A stretch of 64,000 nt of DNA, from contig JACSZT010000020.1 of the NCBI GenBank assembly GCA_014332815.1, positions 1 through 64,000 of the forward strand, written 5' to 3'. The notes beneath the pieces were generated by a model. That model had not been told where the DNA came from. It did no database searches and saw nothing but the letters and a program-made list of their open reading frames with translations. The translations under genes were made by a program, and so were the position numbers. This DNA is from Weissella confusa. GTDB lineage: Bacteria; Bacillota; Bacilli; Lactobacillales; Lactobacillaceae. Within the stretch, counting starts at the first letter, position 1. Every line of letters begins with the position of its first letter. Of the stretch, positions 16,964 through 26,206 are shown one piece after another.

Positions 16964-17036
16964 TTTAATGTCCGATATTCGGTATACTCAAGAGGTAGGA
17001 AATGAAGAGTTTCATGAATTAAGGGAGGACAAGCAA

Positions 17037-17756
17037 ATGCTTCAGACATTTATGCAAAACTGGTTGGCTTTACCAGAGAACGACATCATCGCAGATAAGT
17101 CGTTCGTGAATAAGGCACGCGCATACGGGGTCGATTTCAATGAAAAGTATGCTGCGGTTGTTGTTGAGGGCGATAAGCAGCAACTTCCAGATGAACGCCT
17201 GGCATTTGAATTGGATTACTTGCGACGGGTATATGTCTTGCAAGTAGATGACGTGGCTGATTTCTTGCCGAGGTTGCCAAAACGGGCACTCGCAGGGGTG
17301 GGGATGCCACATCATGATATTCAAGAAAGTGTGAAAGAGGGGATTTTCGCGCTAGCTATGACCCATCCAACCGTCGATGAGATGCGGACGATGTTCTATG
17401 AGAACATGATGGATTTGGCTATTATTATTGCTGCGGGGGTTGCTTATCCAGAAACAGAGCAGCTGATTCATGATCATTTGGATGATGAGGTCATGTTGAC
17501 GTTATGGTTGTATGCGACGTTCGGTCAGTCGATGTGCGCTTTGAGTGAGGCACTCCATGTCCATCGTCGTACGATTCAATATCGTCTCGACAAAATTACG
17601 ACAGTGACTGGATTAAACCCACGTGTGACAGCGGAGGCATGTACATTACTGTTGGCGTACGTACGTCGTCGAACATCGGTAATTGTGCCAGCGCTGATTG
17701 GACAGTTAGATCGTGTTGTGATGCAAGGTGACAGTCGCCAGATAGTGAACGCTTAG
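17037..17756 (+). CDS. PucR/CdaR-type regulator with C-terminal HTH
   Basis: The 239-residue protein ends with the PucR-type HTH (about residues 165-220, MCALSEALHVHRRTIQYRLDKI), typical of regulators of purine, sugar-diacid or amino-acid metabolism. The N-terminal region is not a recognised sensor to me. The start is put at ATG 17037, eight bases after GGGAGG. The frame is open back to 16968, but a promoter-like -10 lies inside that extension. It sits 155 bases after arcA with operator-like palindromes between, so arcA or its own gene may be a target (inference). Confidence 0.75.
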   Translation: MLQTFMQNWLALPENDIIADKSFVNKARAYGVDFNEKYAAVVVEGDKQQLPDERLAFELDYLRRVYVLQVDDVADFLPRLPKRALAGVGMPHHDIQESVKEGIFALAMTHPTVDEMRTMFYENMMDLAIIIAAGVAYPETEQLIHDHLDDEVMLTLWLYATFGQSMCALSEALHVHRRTIQYRLDKITTVTGLNPRVTAEACTLLLAYVRRRTSVIVPALIGQLDRVVMQGDSRQIVNA

Positions 17757-17811
17757 GGTTGCGACAGTGTGGTACAATCAAAACAGACTATTTTTGATTG
17801 AGGGTAAACAC

Positions 17812-18225
17812 ATGTCTGCATTGATGCAACTTTTAAGTAAATACCGCGAGCAAATTTCTTATCTTTTTTTTGGTGTAATGACGACGGTTGTTAATATCGT
17901 CGTGTACGCTGTCGTGCGTTATTTAGACGTACCAATTCAAGTTAGTTATTGGATTGCTTGGTTTGTTTCTGTTTTATTTGCGTATCTTACAAATCGAGTT
18001 TGGGTGTTTAAAAGTAATGTAGAGACACCAGGTGAATTCATTCGCGAAATGTTCCAATTTTATTTAGCTCGTTTAGCAACTGGCCTGATAGGATCTGGAA
18101 TCATGTGGTTTGGAACAAGCTTATTGCACCAAAATGACATGCTTTGGAACATTTTACAGAATGTCTTTGTAATTGTATCCAACTATGTTTTGAGTAAGTT
18201 GATTATTTTCAAGTCTAAGAAATAA
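17812..18225 (+). CDS. GtrA-like membrane protein
   Basis: The 137-residue protein has four predicted membrane segments and the GtrA motifs (YLFFGVMTTVVNIVVY, RVWVFKS, NYVLSKLIIFKS). GtrA-type proteins are thought to help flip undecaprenyl-phosphate-linked sugars for wall or teichoic-acid glycosylation. GAGGG precedes the ATG at 17812, and TACAAT at 17773 is a possible -10. A GtrB-like GT2 partner exists in the window at 33886 but is not adjacent. Confidence 0.85.
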   Translation: MSALMQLLSKYREQISYLFFGVMTTVVNIVVYAVVRYLDVPIQVSYWIAWFVSVLFAYLTNRVWVFKSNVETPGEFIREMFQFYLARLATGLIGSGIMWFGTSLLHQNDMLWNILQNVFVIVSNYVLSKLIIFKSKK

Positions 18226-18238
18226 TCCGAAGACTAAA

Positions 18239-18280
18239 CCAAAAACGACGCTTCTGAGATTTATCGGGAGCGTCGTTTTG
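18239..18280 (+). terminator. Terminator of gtrA-like gene
   Basis: AAAACGACGCTTCTGA pairs with TCGGGAGCGTCGTTTT, ending in TTTTG. Confidence 0.85.
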
Positions 18281-18448
18281 CATATAACACCATTGTCTGT
18301 TGTTTAAACTCGTTAGCCGTGCTTGTTAAGTTTGTGTGGAAAGAGGATGCATGTGGTACAATATGTGAAGTGACTAGTACAGTTTGAGCGTTCTAAGTTG
18401 TTGAACGCGTGACAAAATATTAGCTTTTTTGAAAGAAGGACAAAGACG

Positions 18449-19231
18449 TTGATTACGATTAAGTCAGAACGTGAAATCGAAGGCATGCGCAAGTCAGGTG
18501 CAATTATTGCCGGTATGCACAAGGAACTTCGTAACATTATTAAGCCAGGAATTTCAACTTGGGAAATTGAAGAATTCGGTCGTAAGTATATCGAAGATCA
18601 CGGTGGCCGTGCAGCACAAATCGGATTTGAAGGTTTTGAATTTGCGACGACTGTTTCAGTTAATGATGAAGTTGCACACGCGTTCCCTCGTAAAGAATTA
18701 ATTTTGAAAGACGGCGACTTGGTTAAGGTTGATACAGTTGTTGACTTGGATGGCTACTATTCAGATTCAGCTTGGTCATACGCGGTTGGTGAAGTTTCAC
18801 CGGAAGTGCAAAAGTTGATGGATGTGACCTTCAAAGCGTTGTACATCGGAATTGAACAAGCACAAGTCGGTAACCGTATTGGAGATATCGGCGCGGCCAT
18901 CAACAAGTATGTTGAAGATGAAAACGGATTCGGTAATGTTCGAGAGTACATTGGCCATGGTATTCAACCAACAATGCACGAAGAGCCTGCTGTACCACAC
19001 TATGGTAAGGCTGGTCACGGGCTACGTTTGAAGCCTGGTATGACAATTACTATTGAGCCGATGGTTAACATGGGCGGCTGGGAAGTTGAAACGTCTGAAG
19101 AAGATGGTTGGACCGTGACGACTTTGGACGGTTCAGTTTCTGCACAATACGAGCACACTATCGCTATTACGAATGACGGACCTAAGATTTTGACCTCTCA
19201 AGATCCTGAATTTGATAAGAAATATTTGTAA
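18449..19231 (+). CDS. map: Type I methionine aminopeptidase
   Basis: The 260-residue enzyme removes the initiator Met from new proteins. The conserved metal-binding residues are in KVDTVVDLDGYYSDSAW, GHGIQPTMHEEP, TITIEPM and QYEHTIAI. The start is a TTG at 18449 (ITIKSEREIEGMRKSG), eight bases after AAGAAGGA; no ATG fits the family's N-terminus. A promoter may lie at 18332-18362 (TTGTGT ... TACAAT). Confidence 0.93.
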   Translation: MITIKSEREIEGMRKSGAIIAGMHKELRNIIKPGISTWEIEEFGRKYIEDHGGRAAQIGFEGFEFATTVSVNDEVAHAFPRKELILKDGDLVKVDTVVDLDGYYSDSAWSYAVGEVSPEVQKLMDVTFKALYIGIEQAQVGNRIGDIGAAINKYVEDENGFGNVREYIGHGIQPTMHEEPAVPHYGKAGHGLRLKPGMTITIEPMVNMGGWEVETSEEDGWTVTTLDGSVSAQYEHTIAITNDGPKILTSQDPEFDKKYL

Positions 19232-19236
19232 GAAGT

Positions 19237-19274
19237 GGCCACGGCTTGGGCGATACCAGACCGTGGCTTTTTTG
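19237..19274 (+). terminator. Terminator of map
   Basis: GCCACGG pairs with CCGTGGC across the loop at 19245-19260, then six T. Confidence 0.8.
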
Positions 19275-19292
19275 AAGTAAAAGGTTACGCCA

Positions 19293-20063
19293 ATGAAAAT
19301 TTTAATTGCGACACATAAAGACTACAAAATGCCAGATAATTCAATCTACCTACCTGTGATGGTCGGTAGCGAGTTAGTAGATGAAACGTATGGTTTTCAA
19401 CCAGACAACGTTGGGGAAAACATTTCACTTAAGAACCCAATTTATAATGAACTGACAGCCTTATACTGGGCCAAATATAATTTGCAAGATGAAGATGTCA
19501 TAGGTCTTGCGCATTATCGGCGTTATTTAGGTAAGCGTCGATCACATGACTTGGTAGATATTCTGTCTGAAACAGATGTTTATGAGGGACTTAGAAATGC
19601 AGACGTGCTAGTTCCTAAAGCCCGTAATTATTATGTTGAAACGCAGGAGCAACACTATTTAAATGCGCATGCTAATCAGCCATACTATTTGTTGAAAGAG
19701 GTTATCGGAACTACTTTTCCCGCATATGCAGCTGCTTTTGAGCAAGTTGCTCATTCAAAGACAGCATTCTTATTTAACATGTCGATTATGCGTCAAGCTG
19801 ATTTTCAAGATTACACAAATTTTCTTTTTGATGTGTTGGGTCAGGTGGAAGAAAGGCTTGATTGGTCAGAGTTAGAAGGACAGGATATCAGGGCGCTAGG
19901 CTTTATGGCTGAAAGGTTGCTAAATGTCTGGCTTATCGTTAATAATAAGCGCACTAAAGAATATCCAGTTGTGTCAACCGAAAAAACGAATTGGGTGGAT
20001 AAGGGTTTTCATTTCCTAAAACGTCATTTTAGTAAAGAAGGCTCGAGAAAGGTTCATTTTTAA
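19293..20063 (+). CDS. DUF4422 family glycosyltransferase
   Basis: The 256-residue protein starts MKILIATHKDYKMPDN and contains NPIYNELTALYWAKYNL and GLAHYRRYL, the signature of DUF4422 capsule and exopolysaccharide glycosyltransferases. The substrate is unknown. It begins the envelope-glycan region and is followed by the priming transferase. A weak ribosome site (AAAGG, 12-13 bases before the ATG) is present. Confidence 0.85.
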   Translation: MKILIATHKDYKMPDNSIYLPVMVGSELVDETYGFQPDNVGENISLKNPIYNELTALYWAKYNLQDEDVIGLAHYRRYLGKRRSHDLVDILSETDVYEGLRNADVLVPKARNYYVETQEQHYLNAHANQPYYLLKEVIGTTFPAYAAAFEQVAHSKTAFLFNMSIMRQADFQDYTNFLFDVLGQVEERLDWSELEGQDIRALGFMAERLLNVWLIVNNKRTKEYPVVSTEKTNWVDKGFHFLKRHFSKEGSRKVHF

Positions 20064-20073
20064 TGAGTGCTTT

Positions 20074-20082
20074 TGCTATACT
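20074..20082 (+). promoter_or_regulatory. Extended -10 promoter TGCTATACT
   Basis: TGCTATACT at 20074-20082 is identical to the elements at 6557 and 8300. It lies 36 bases before the priming transferase start. Confidence 0.55.
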
Positions 20083-20117
20083 GAAATAGTATTTAAAAAA
20101 ATGAAGTGAAGATAACG

Positions 20118-20747
20118 ATGACAAAATATAGTAAAACCTATGCGTTTTCAAAACGCTTTTTAGATATTTCCGTGTCACTGTTTGCGCTTATTGTCCTATC
20201 GCCAATTTTTCTGGTGGTTGCATTAACTTATTTCTTTGGTAGTGATAAAGGACCGGTATTTTATAAGCAAGAACGTGTCGGATTAAACCACGAGACATTT
20301 TATATGTATAAGTTTCGGTCGATGGTTGTTGGAGCTACTGAGATTTTGCTGAACAATCCTGAACTTTATGCAAAATTTGTTGAAAACGGGTACAAACTTC
20401 CAACTTCGGAAGATCCAAGAATTACAAAATTCGGTGGCTTTTTGCGTAAAACATCTATTGATGAATTGCCTCAGTTTTTAAACGTGTTGCTTGGAGATAT
20501 GACGATAATCGGGCCACGCCCCGTTGTTGAAAATGAACTCAAAGAATACGGGGATGCGGTTGATGTTTTGTTGTCAGTCAAGCCTGGTGCAACCGGTTTA
20601 TGGCAAGCAACTGGCCGAAGCGAAATCCAGTATCCGGAACGTGCACATTTGGAAATAGAATATGCTCAGAATGCGAATCTATGGTTTGATTTTAAAATCA
20701 TGTTTATGACCGTTGGAGCCGTAGTTAGTGGAAAAGGCGCATTTTAG
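20118..20747 (+). CDS. Undecaprenyl-phosphate sugar-1-phosphate transferase (priming enzyme)
   Basis: The 209-residue protein has one N-terminal membrane segment and the catalytic core of bacterial priming sugar transferases: KQERVGLNHETFYMYKFRSM, TSIDELPQFLNVLLGDM and GPRP. It transfers a hexose-1-phosphate from UDP-sugar to undecaprenyl phosphate at the inner face of the membrane, starting a polysaccharide repeat unit. The size matches the short PglC/EpsE-type forms. A GTG start at 20106 is also possible. The sugar cannot be told. Confidence 0.92.
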   Translation: MTKYSKTYAFSKRFLDISVSLFALIVLSPIFLVVALTYFFGSDKGPVFYKQERVGLNHETFYMYKFRSMVVGATEILLNNPELYAKFVENGYKLPTSEDPRITKFGGFLRKTSIDELPQFLNVLLGDMTIIGPRPVVENELKEYGDAVDVLLSVKPGATGLWQATGRSEIQYPERAHLEIEYAQNANLWFDFKIMFMTVGAVVSGKGAF

Positions 20748-20761
20748 GTAGGGTTAACGTT

Positions 20762-21772
20762 TTGAGGATTTCATGGATTGATTTTGGGAAAGGATTTACA
20801 ATCCTTTCAGTTTTGTTAGTACACGTTATGCTTGGCGTAGTAAATTCTGGTGTTCCATATACTGCGCAGCAACTTTGGGTACCGACTATAGTCATTGGCT
20901 TTCTGTTTACGTATGTGATGCCAGTATTTTTTGCGATGTCCGGCTATGTTTACAAGCCAGTTAAAACGTGGCAGCAATTTTTTAAAAAGAGTGGCCAACG
21001 TCTGATAAGTTTGGGTGTGCCATACATTGCCTTTAATGTGGTGATATATATTGTAAAACTGTTTGGTAACGATAAACTAACGCTTTTAGATTTGCTAAAT
21101 ATTTGGAATCAACCAATAGCTTATACATGGTATTTGTTTGCACTGTTTGGTATTTATGTTCTTGTCGATCTTTATCATTTGGTCGGATTACCATTGTGGT
21201 TACAGATTATTCTAGGTGTTGTGACGCTTATTTTGGTGTCATTTGACACGATTCATATAGGACTGCTTAGCCAGGCGTTTCGTTGGGTGTTGCCATTCAT
21301 CCTTGGAATTGCAATTAAAGAATACGCGATATTAAATCGTAAATATTTAACTGTGTTAGCAACTGGTATTTTCATTATTTCAAGCGTGATTGCAATTCGT
21401 CAGTACTTTATGATGATTGAGGCGGTTAATGTTTTGGACATATCGTTGTTGGCTGTTAAAATTTCGTCAGTATTTGTGTTTTTGGCATTGTATCGTTTGA
21501 TTGGAACGGAGCAAAACAGATGGTTGACGTTTATAGGTAAAAATTCATTGATTGTTTATTTAGTACATGTGCCAGTTGGGACATTGGTAATGAAAATCAT
21601 TGAATGGCGGGTACCTGGTTTAACAGTGAGTTACTGGGCTTTTATGGTAGCTACGTTGGTTGTTACGCTTGTCTTTTCGTTAGTTGCGGTTCTAATTGCG
21701 AATCGTTTTAGAGTTGTAAATGTGGTTTTCCAGCCAATCAAAGTAATTGCTAGTCTACGTGAATCACGTTGA
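20762..21772 (+). CDS. Acyltransferase 3 family membrane protein
   Basis: The 336-residue polytopic protein has about ten membrane segments and the acyltransferase-3 pattern (DFGKGFTILSVLLVHVML, FFAMSGYVYKP, ARG-type AFRWVLPFILG). Such proteins O-acetylate or succinylate surface glycans. The start is TTG 20762 eight bases after AGGTAGGG; no ATG is available near it. It follows the priming transferase by 14 bases and is likely in its operon. Confidence 0.82.
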   Translation: MRISWIDFGKGFTILSVLLVHVMLGVVNSGVPYTAQQLWVPTIVIGFLFTYVMPVFFAMSGYVYKPVKTWQQFFKKSGQRLISLGVPYIAFNVVIYIVKLFGNDKLTLLDLLNIWNQPIAYTWYLFALFGIYVLVDLYHLVGLPLWLQIILGVVTLILVSFDTIHIGLLSQAFRWVLPFILGIAIKEYAILNRKYLTVLATGIFIISSVIAIRQYFMMIEAVNVLDISLLAVKISSVFVFLALYRLIGTEQNRWLTFIGKNSLIVYLVHVPVGTLVMKIIEWRVPGLTVSYWAFMVATLVVTLVFSLVAVLIANRFRVVNVVFQPIKVIASLRESR

Positions 21773-21862
21773 ATGCGGGTTCATATAGAGTGATGGTTGC
21801 TACAAATTAGTACTATTAATACATTGTTGCATTGTGAAGCATAAAGAATTGGGAGAACGAAG

Positions 21863-22111
21863 ATGGGTATTATCGTATTTTTGATTATTGCGACATTACT
21901 TGGGAAAATTGTATCCTTGGTAGTGGGTAAAGGATATGGGTTTAGTTGGCCAGTGTCGTTTGTTGGTGGCGTTTTGGGATCATGGCTTGGTACGCGAATT
22001 TTGGGGACTTTTGGCACCCAATGGCTTACATTTAATTGGCTGCCATCATTAATTGGGATTGTGGTGGTGATGGTTGTATTTAAGTTGATTGATAAAAAAT
22101 TATTTGATTAA
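21863..22111 (+). CDS. GlsB/YeaQ/YmgE family small membrane protein
   Basis: The 82-residue protein has three hydrophobic segments and the Gly-rich motif GVLGSWLGTRILG of the transglycosylase-associated/GlsB family, often linked to general stress. The precise function is unknown. GGGAG precedes the ATG and a terminator follows. Confidence 0.85.
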   Translation: MGIIVFLIIATLLGKIVSLVVGKGYGFSWPVSFVGGVLGSWLGTRILGTFGTQWLTFNWLPSLIGIVVVMVVFKLIDKKLFD

Positions 22112-22115
22112 TTAA

Positions 22116-22152
22116 AATCGGATGTAAGAAAATTTACATCCGATTTTTAAGT
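22116..22152 (+). terminator. Terminator of the GlsB-like gene
   Basis: AAAATCGGATGTAA pairs with TTACATCCGATTTTT (22115-22149). Confidence 0.88.
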
Positions 22153-22193
22153 GTTCAAAAATATATTAGAAATTTTATCGCTGTCTTGGTGAG

Positions 22194-23831
22194 ATGGCGG
22201 TGCTTGGAAAGAAGATTGGTATCGTGGGTAAGAATAAGGTTTTGTGGTTGAAATGGGTTTCGTTCGGTTTAATTCTCGTATACGGAATGGCGATGTTTTA
22301 TCGGTTAGGGACAGTTCCGTCTCTATATGTTGATGAGTCAAATTATGCTAATGAGGTAATTAGTCTCGCAAAATTTGGCACAGATATACACGGATTTCAT
22401 CATCCAGTGTACTTTGGTAGTGTGTGGGGGCAAGGCCAAAGTGTTTTGTATGCAACGTTAGTTACACCTATAGTAAAACTGTTCGGATTTAGCATGACTA
22501 GTTTTCGCTCGCTGATGGTAATGACGACGCTAGCGATGCTAATAGGTGTTTACGTAATCGTTCGGCGAATTTCAAAAAATGAATTAGTGGCCTTTGTTGT
22601 TTTGGCGGCATTTATTACATCACCTTGGATTTGGATAAGCGGACGATGGGTTTTAGACGCCAACTACGGACCATTAATGTTTACTATTGCATTACTATTT
22701 ATGCTGGCGGCGTTGCAAATAAATAATGGTAAGACTTTGAGATGGTTTTTTATCGTTCTTTCAGCTGTTGCAATTGCATTAACTGTTTATGGCTACTTGG
22801 CCAGTTGGATTTATTTACCTGTATTTTTAGGCATATTATTTTTTTGGAATAGAAGACGAGCAAATCTTAGCGTTGTTGAAATAATTGTTTCGGGCATCAT
22901 CATTATGGTTCTTTCAGTGCCAGCTATATATTTTGCTATTCAAGTTAACGTTTTTCATATCACAACAGCGAAAACATTTTTAGGATTAGATATTCCGCCA
23001 TTACCACGCAATAGAGCAGGTTCACTAATTAATTTTAAGCACAATGTTTTGAATCACGTGGTAATGAATGTCGTACACGGGATTGAAGACTATATTTTGG
23101 GGAGTGATAAATTACCGTGGAATTCTGCGGCCCCTTTTGGTGTTGTCTTCCCTTGGTTTTTACCTTTTGCGATAGTTGGGTTCAGTACCAAATGGAGAGC
23201 TGTTTTTGAAAAGCAATTTTTAGACGTTGTGAGTTTGTTTAGAATAGCGTTAGTTGCAAATTTGCCAATTATTTTAATTGTTAAACCGAATTATAATCAT
23301 TGGAATTTTCTTAACATTCCGATGATGTTTTTTGTGGGGTTAGGACTTGCTAGAATTTTGATGGAGACTAATTCTCGAAATGTTAGATTGGGATTCCTGA
23401 GCGTGCTGTTTGTTTCGTTTTTTGTGTTTTTATCTTTCTATTTCTCACCAAAATCGTATTTCGAGAACCAAGGAGTACAGTATTCAGAGGTGAAAGTAAT
23501 CGATAAGTTTATGCAACTTCATCCGAAAAGTCATCTTTATGCGCTGGGGTTATCCTATAATGCCTCGTATTGGCGTTTGGCGGAAAAACCTGTTGATCAT
23601 GAAAGGTACTTGAAGCTGGCCAATAATTATCCGGAATTTAAAGCGAAAAAAATGGGGCCACAACACCAATATGGTTACTTGCGAGATGCAATGGATTTCG
23701 GCGAAAAAGGAACGAAACGAGATTATATTTTGATTCCGAAAAACGAATACGGTAGCCAAAAGACGATATACTCAGACGAAAAAAATATCGTTTTTTCACA
23801 TGAGCCATATGTTATCGCGAAGTTGAAGTGA
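22194..23831 (+). CDS. GT39/ArnT-like polytopic glycosyltransferase
   Basis: The 545-residue protein has about eleven membrane segments and an early luminal loop with FYRLGTVPSLYVDESNYANE, where the conserved acidic residues match the PMT/ArnT family, followed by FHHPVYFGSVWGQGQSVLY. GT-C enzymes of this type use a lipid-linked sugar to glycosylate proteins or glycans outside the membrane. The ribosome site is weak (GGTGAG). Codons are AT-richer than the housekeeping genes nearby. Confidence 0.75.
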   Translation: MAVLGKKIGIVGKNKVLWLKWVSFGLILVYGMAMFYRLGTVPSLYVDESNYANEVISLAKFGTDIHGFHHPVYFGSVWGQGQSVLYATLVTPIVKLFGFSMTSFRSLMVMTTLAMLIGVYVIVRRISKNELVAFVVLAAFITSPWIWISGRWVLDANYGPLMFTIALLFMLAALQINNGKTLRWFFIVLSAVAIALTVYGYLASWIYLPVFLGILFFWNRRRANLSVVEIIVSGIIIMVLSVPAIYFAIQVNVFHITTAKTFLGLDIPPLPRNRAGSLINFKHNVLNHVVMNVVHGIEDYILGSDKLPWNSAAPFGVVFPWFLPFAIVGFSTKWRAVFEKQFLDVVSLFRIALVANLPIILIVKPNYNHWNFLNIPMMFFVGLGLARILMETNSRNVRLGFLSVLFVSFFVFLSFYFSPKSYFENQGVQYSEVKVIDKFMQLHPKSHLYALGLSYNASYWRLAEKPVDHERYLKLANNYPEFKAKKMGPQHQYGYLRDAMDFGEKGTKRDYILIPKNEYGSQKTIYSDEKNIVFSHEPYVIAKLK

Positions 23832-23890
23832 ATGTATCTCGCTTTCAACGATAAGTTGTCTTTTAACACAAAATCGTACGTTTGCAAAAA

Positions 23891-23930
23891 TGTAAACAAT
23901 GTGTAACTAAAAAAAGAAGAGTGCTATATC
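23891..23930 (+). promoter_or_regulatory. WalR-type box and -10 region before the LTA-synthase-like gene
   Basis: TGTAAA-CAATG-TGTAAC (23891-23907) matches TGTWAH-N5-TGTWAH. TGCTATATC (23922-23930) is a possible extended -10. The resulting leader is short and shows no clear ribosome site before ATG 23953. Confidence 0.55.
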
Positions 23931-23952
23931 TGTGTATGTTATATTTCATATT

Positions 23953-25904
23953 ATGAAAAAAGATATAAGAAAATTGCTTTTATATAGCCTTCTTTTTGGA
24001 TGGTTAACGGCGTTGATATTTGAAATAGCTACGTCGTGGCAAGAAAATGGGTTAGCAGGACAGGGTACCGAGTTAAATCACTTGCTTAATCATTTGGTTG
24101 TTATGCAAACGTATCCAATGTTTTGGCTAAATACAATATGGTTGACGCTATTTTTCGTTCTTATGTATATGATTTTCGGAAGGCTATACCGCGCGTTCGC
24201 AGTATACGGTGTTATTGCTTTTGCGATTTCGGTTGCATTGTACGAAAAGATGAAATTAAGAAATGATGCCATTGTGCCAAGTGATTTACATGAACTTGGA
24301 TCTGTAAAGAATTATTGGGAATGGTAAATCGAAGCACGGTGGTTATCAGCTTTTTGCTAGTGGCACTATTAGTGATTGTCTCAATATTATTTGAGGTGTT
24401 CCTAAAAAATAAATATGAAAACAACCCGTTTATTAAAGTCCCTAAAATCAAAGTAAGTATACGCTTGGCGATTATCGCGTCATTAACGGTTGTGCTGGCG
24501 CTGCCTGTGATTGTTCCGGATAAAAACATGGAACGCGTTTACGATGCGTTGAGGTTTAAACATTCCCCATGGTCTAATGCAGAGGAAGCTAATCAAAACG
24601 GGGCTTTGTTCATATTCTTACGTCAAGCAAACTTGTTTGTTAAGACTATGGAAGAGCCAGCTGGTTATAGCCAGGCAAAAATGACGGAAATTAGTAATAA
24701 ATATCGGGATATTGCCGCAGATTTAAATCAAAACAGGAAGAATTCAGATTTAAAAGGGCAGACGGTGATTTACGTTCTTAGCGAGTCATTGATGAACCCT
24801 GCTCATATATCAAGCCTCGAAACCAGTAAAGAGGTTGCACCTAATTTTGCGAAGGCTGTGTCAGAAAACCCAAGTGGCACAATGGTTTCATATGGCGTTG
24901 GGGGTGGAACGGCAGTTGTAGAATACATGACATTAACTGGTCTGCCGGTTGCTGGGTACAATAGTAATGTGGCTTCTCCATATAAGGATGTTGTGCCACA
25001 TGCTAATGAAACGCCATCTATTTTAGATTATTTTAATGATAAAACGATGATTCACCCATTTAACTTGTCGTTCTATAATCGTAAGCAAGCCTATAAACAA
25101 ATTGGCATGGATCAGACCATCGCGAATGACGGCGGCGCAAATGAGAATCCTAAATATATGGGACAAATCCCGGGGACTATTTATACGTCTGACGCAGAGG
25201 CTTATAAGGACTTGTATGCAGAAATTAACGGGAAGAATAACAATCAGAGTCAATTCATACAGCTTATGACAATGCAAAATCATACACCGTATTGGGGCGG
25301 ACAATATGAGCATATTCGGCAAAATGATGAAAAAGATTTTATTTACATCGAAAAGCATGCTAAGCAAGATGATAAAAATGAGCTTGATGGGTATGTGAAT
25401 GGTGTTCATCAAACCGATAATCTTTTTCCAGGGCTGTTTAAAAAGTTGAATAGCTATTCAAGACCTATTACGATGTTGTTTTATGGTGATCATTGGCCTG
25501 GAATTTTTAATTCCATTCCAGAAAATAAAAACGCCGTGTTTAAACACAGTACGGAGTTTTTCGTTTGGCAGAATAAGGCTGCAAAAAAAGCTAATGGTCA
25601 GGCAAAAACTTCAAGCGAATTTTTGGCGCCAAATGATTTTTCATCTCTAATGTTAGCTAATACAAATACTAAGGTGACACCATATTTTGCATTGCAGACG
25701 GAAATGATGAATAACGGTATTGTTGTGGCTAACTATGCTAGAGATAGTCATGGACGTATGCAGTATGTCGATAATGAAGGACATCAGATTAAATATTCAA
25801 GTTTGACAAAAAAGCAAAAGCGATTGGTCGATGACTTGAGACTAGTACAATACGACATATCTGATGGACAGAATTATTTGAGCCGTAAAAAATTTTGGCA
25901 TTAA
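23953..25904 (+). pseudogene. LTA synthase family (sulfatase-like) protein broken by a frameshift
   Basis: The first frame (23953-24327) gives membrane segments and ends KLRNDAIVPSDLHELGSVKNYWEW. The second frame, usable from 24315, gives a further membrane segment and the extracellular phosphatase-like domain (VIYVLSESLMNPAHI with the metal-ligand Glu; VEYMTLTGLPVAGYN at the nucleophile position; FYGDHWPG). Inserting one T after AAT at about 24309 gives ...SVKNLLGMVNRS... and joins them into about 650 residues, the normal family length. Intact enzymes polymerise glycerol phosphate or transfer phosphoglycerol from phosphatidylglycerol. The second part lacks its own ribosome site, so it is unlikely to be a real split gene. 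Confidence 0.78.
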
Positions 25905-26206
25905 CCTGAAATATATTGCGAAAAAGTTGCTCGCAGATGCGCTATTCCTGAAAGTTTAACAAGCTTTTGGGATGATTGTGCGTTTGACGGGTGGCTTTTT
26001 GTGTTTGTTACAATAAATCGAGAATGTTACCAACAGGTGGCGAATTTTTTAAGGATTATTTTTATGGTTTGGGTATTAAGCATTTAAGATAGATTATGTC
26101 GTATACTTAATTGGTTACTGAAAAAAGACTATAAAAAAGACAAAAAAACAACAAAAAAATTGTGAATATTAAATAAGCTATTTATGACATGAAGTAGGAA
26201 CGGTGT
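25905..26206 (+). other. AT-rich intergenic region
   Basis: This 302-base gap holds no plausible gene and no clear terminator. TATACT at 26102-26107 is a candidate -10 for the following glucosaminidase gene. Short A-runs (26133-26160) precede the gene. Confidence 0.4.

Noticed and set aside
17767-17811. Start of the GtrA-like gene upstream at 17767
   Set aside because: The extension overlaps a likely -10 region, lacks a ribosome site, and ATG 17812 has GAGGG in place and matches the family's length.
24240-24330. Programmed -1 frameshifting in the LTA-synthase-like gene
   Set aside because: No X-XXY-YYZ slippery heptamer or clear downstream pseudoknot is visible at the join; a one-base deletion is simpler.
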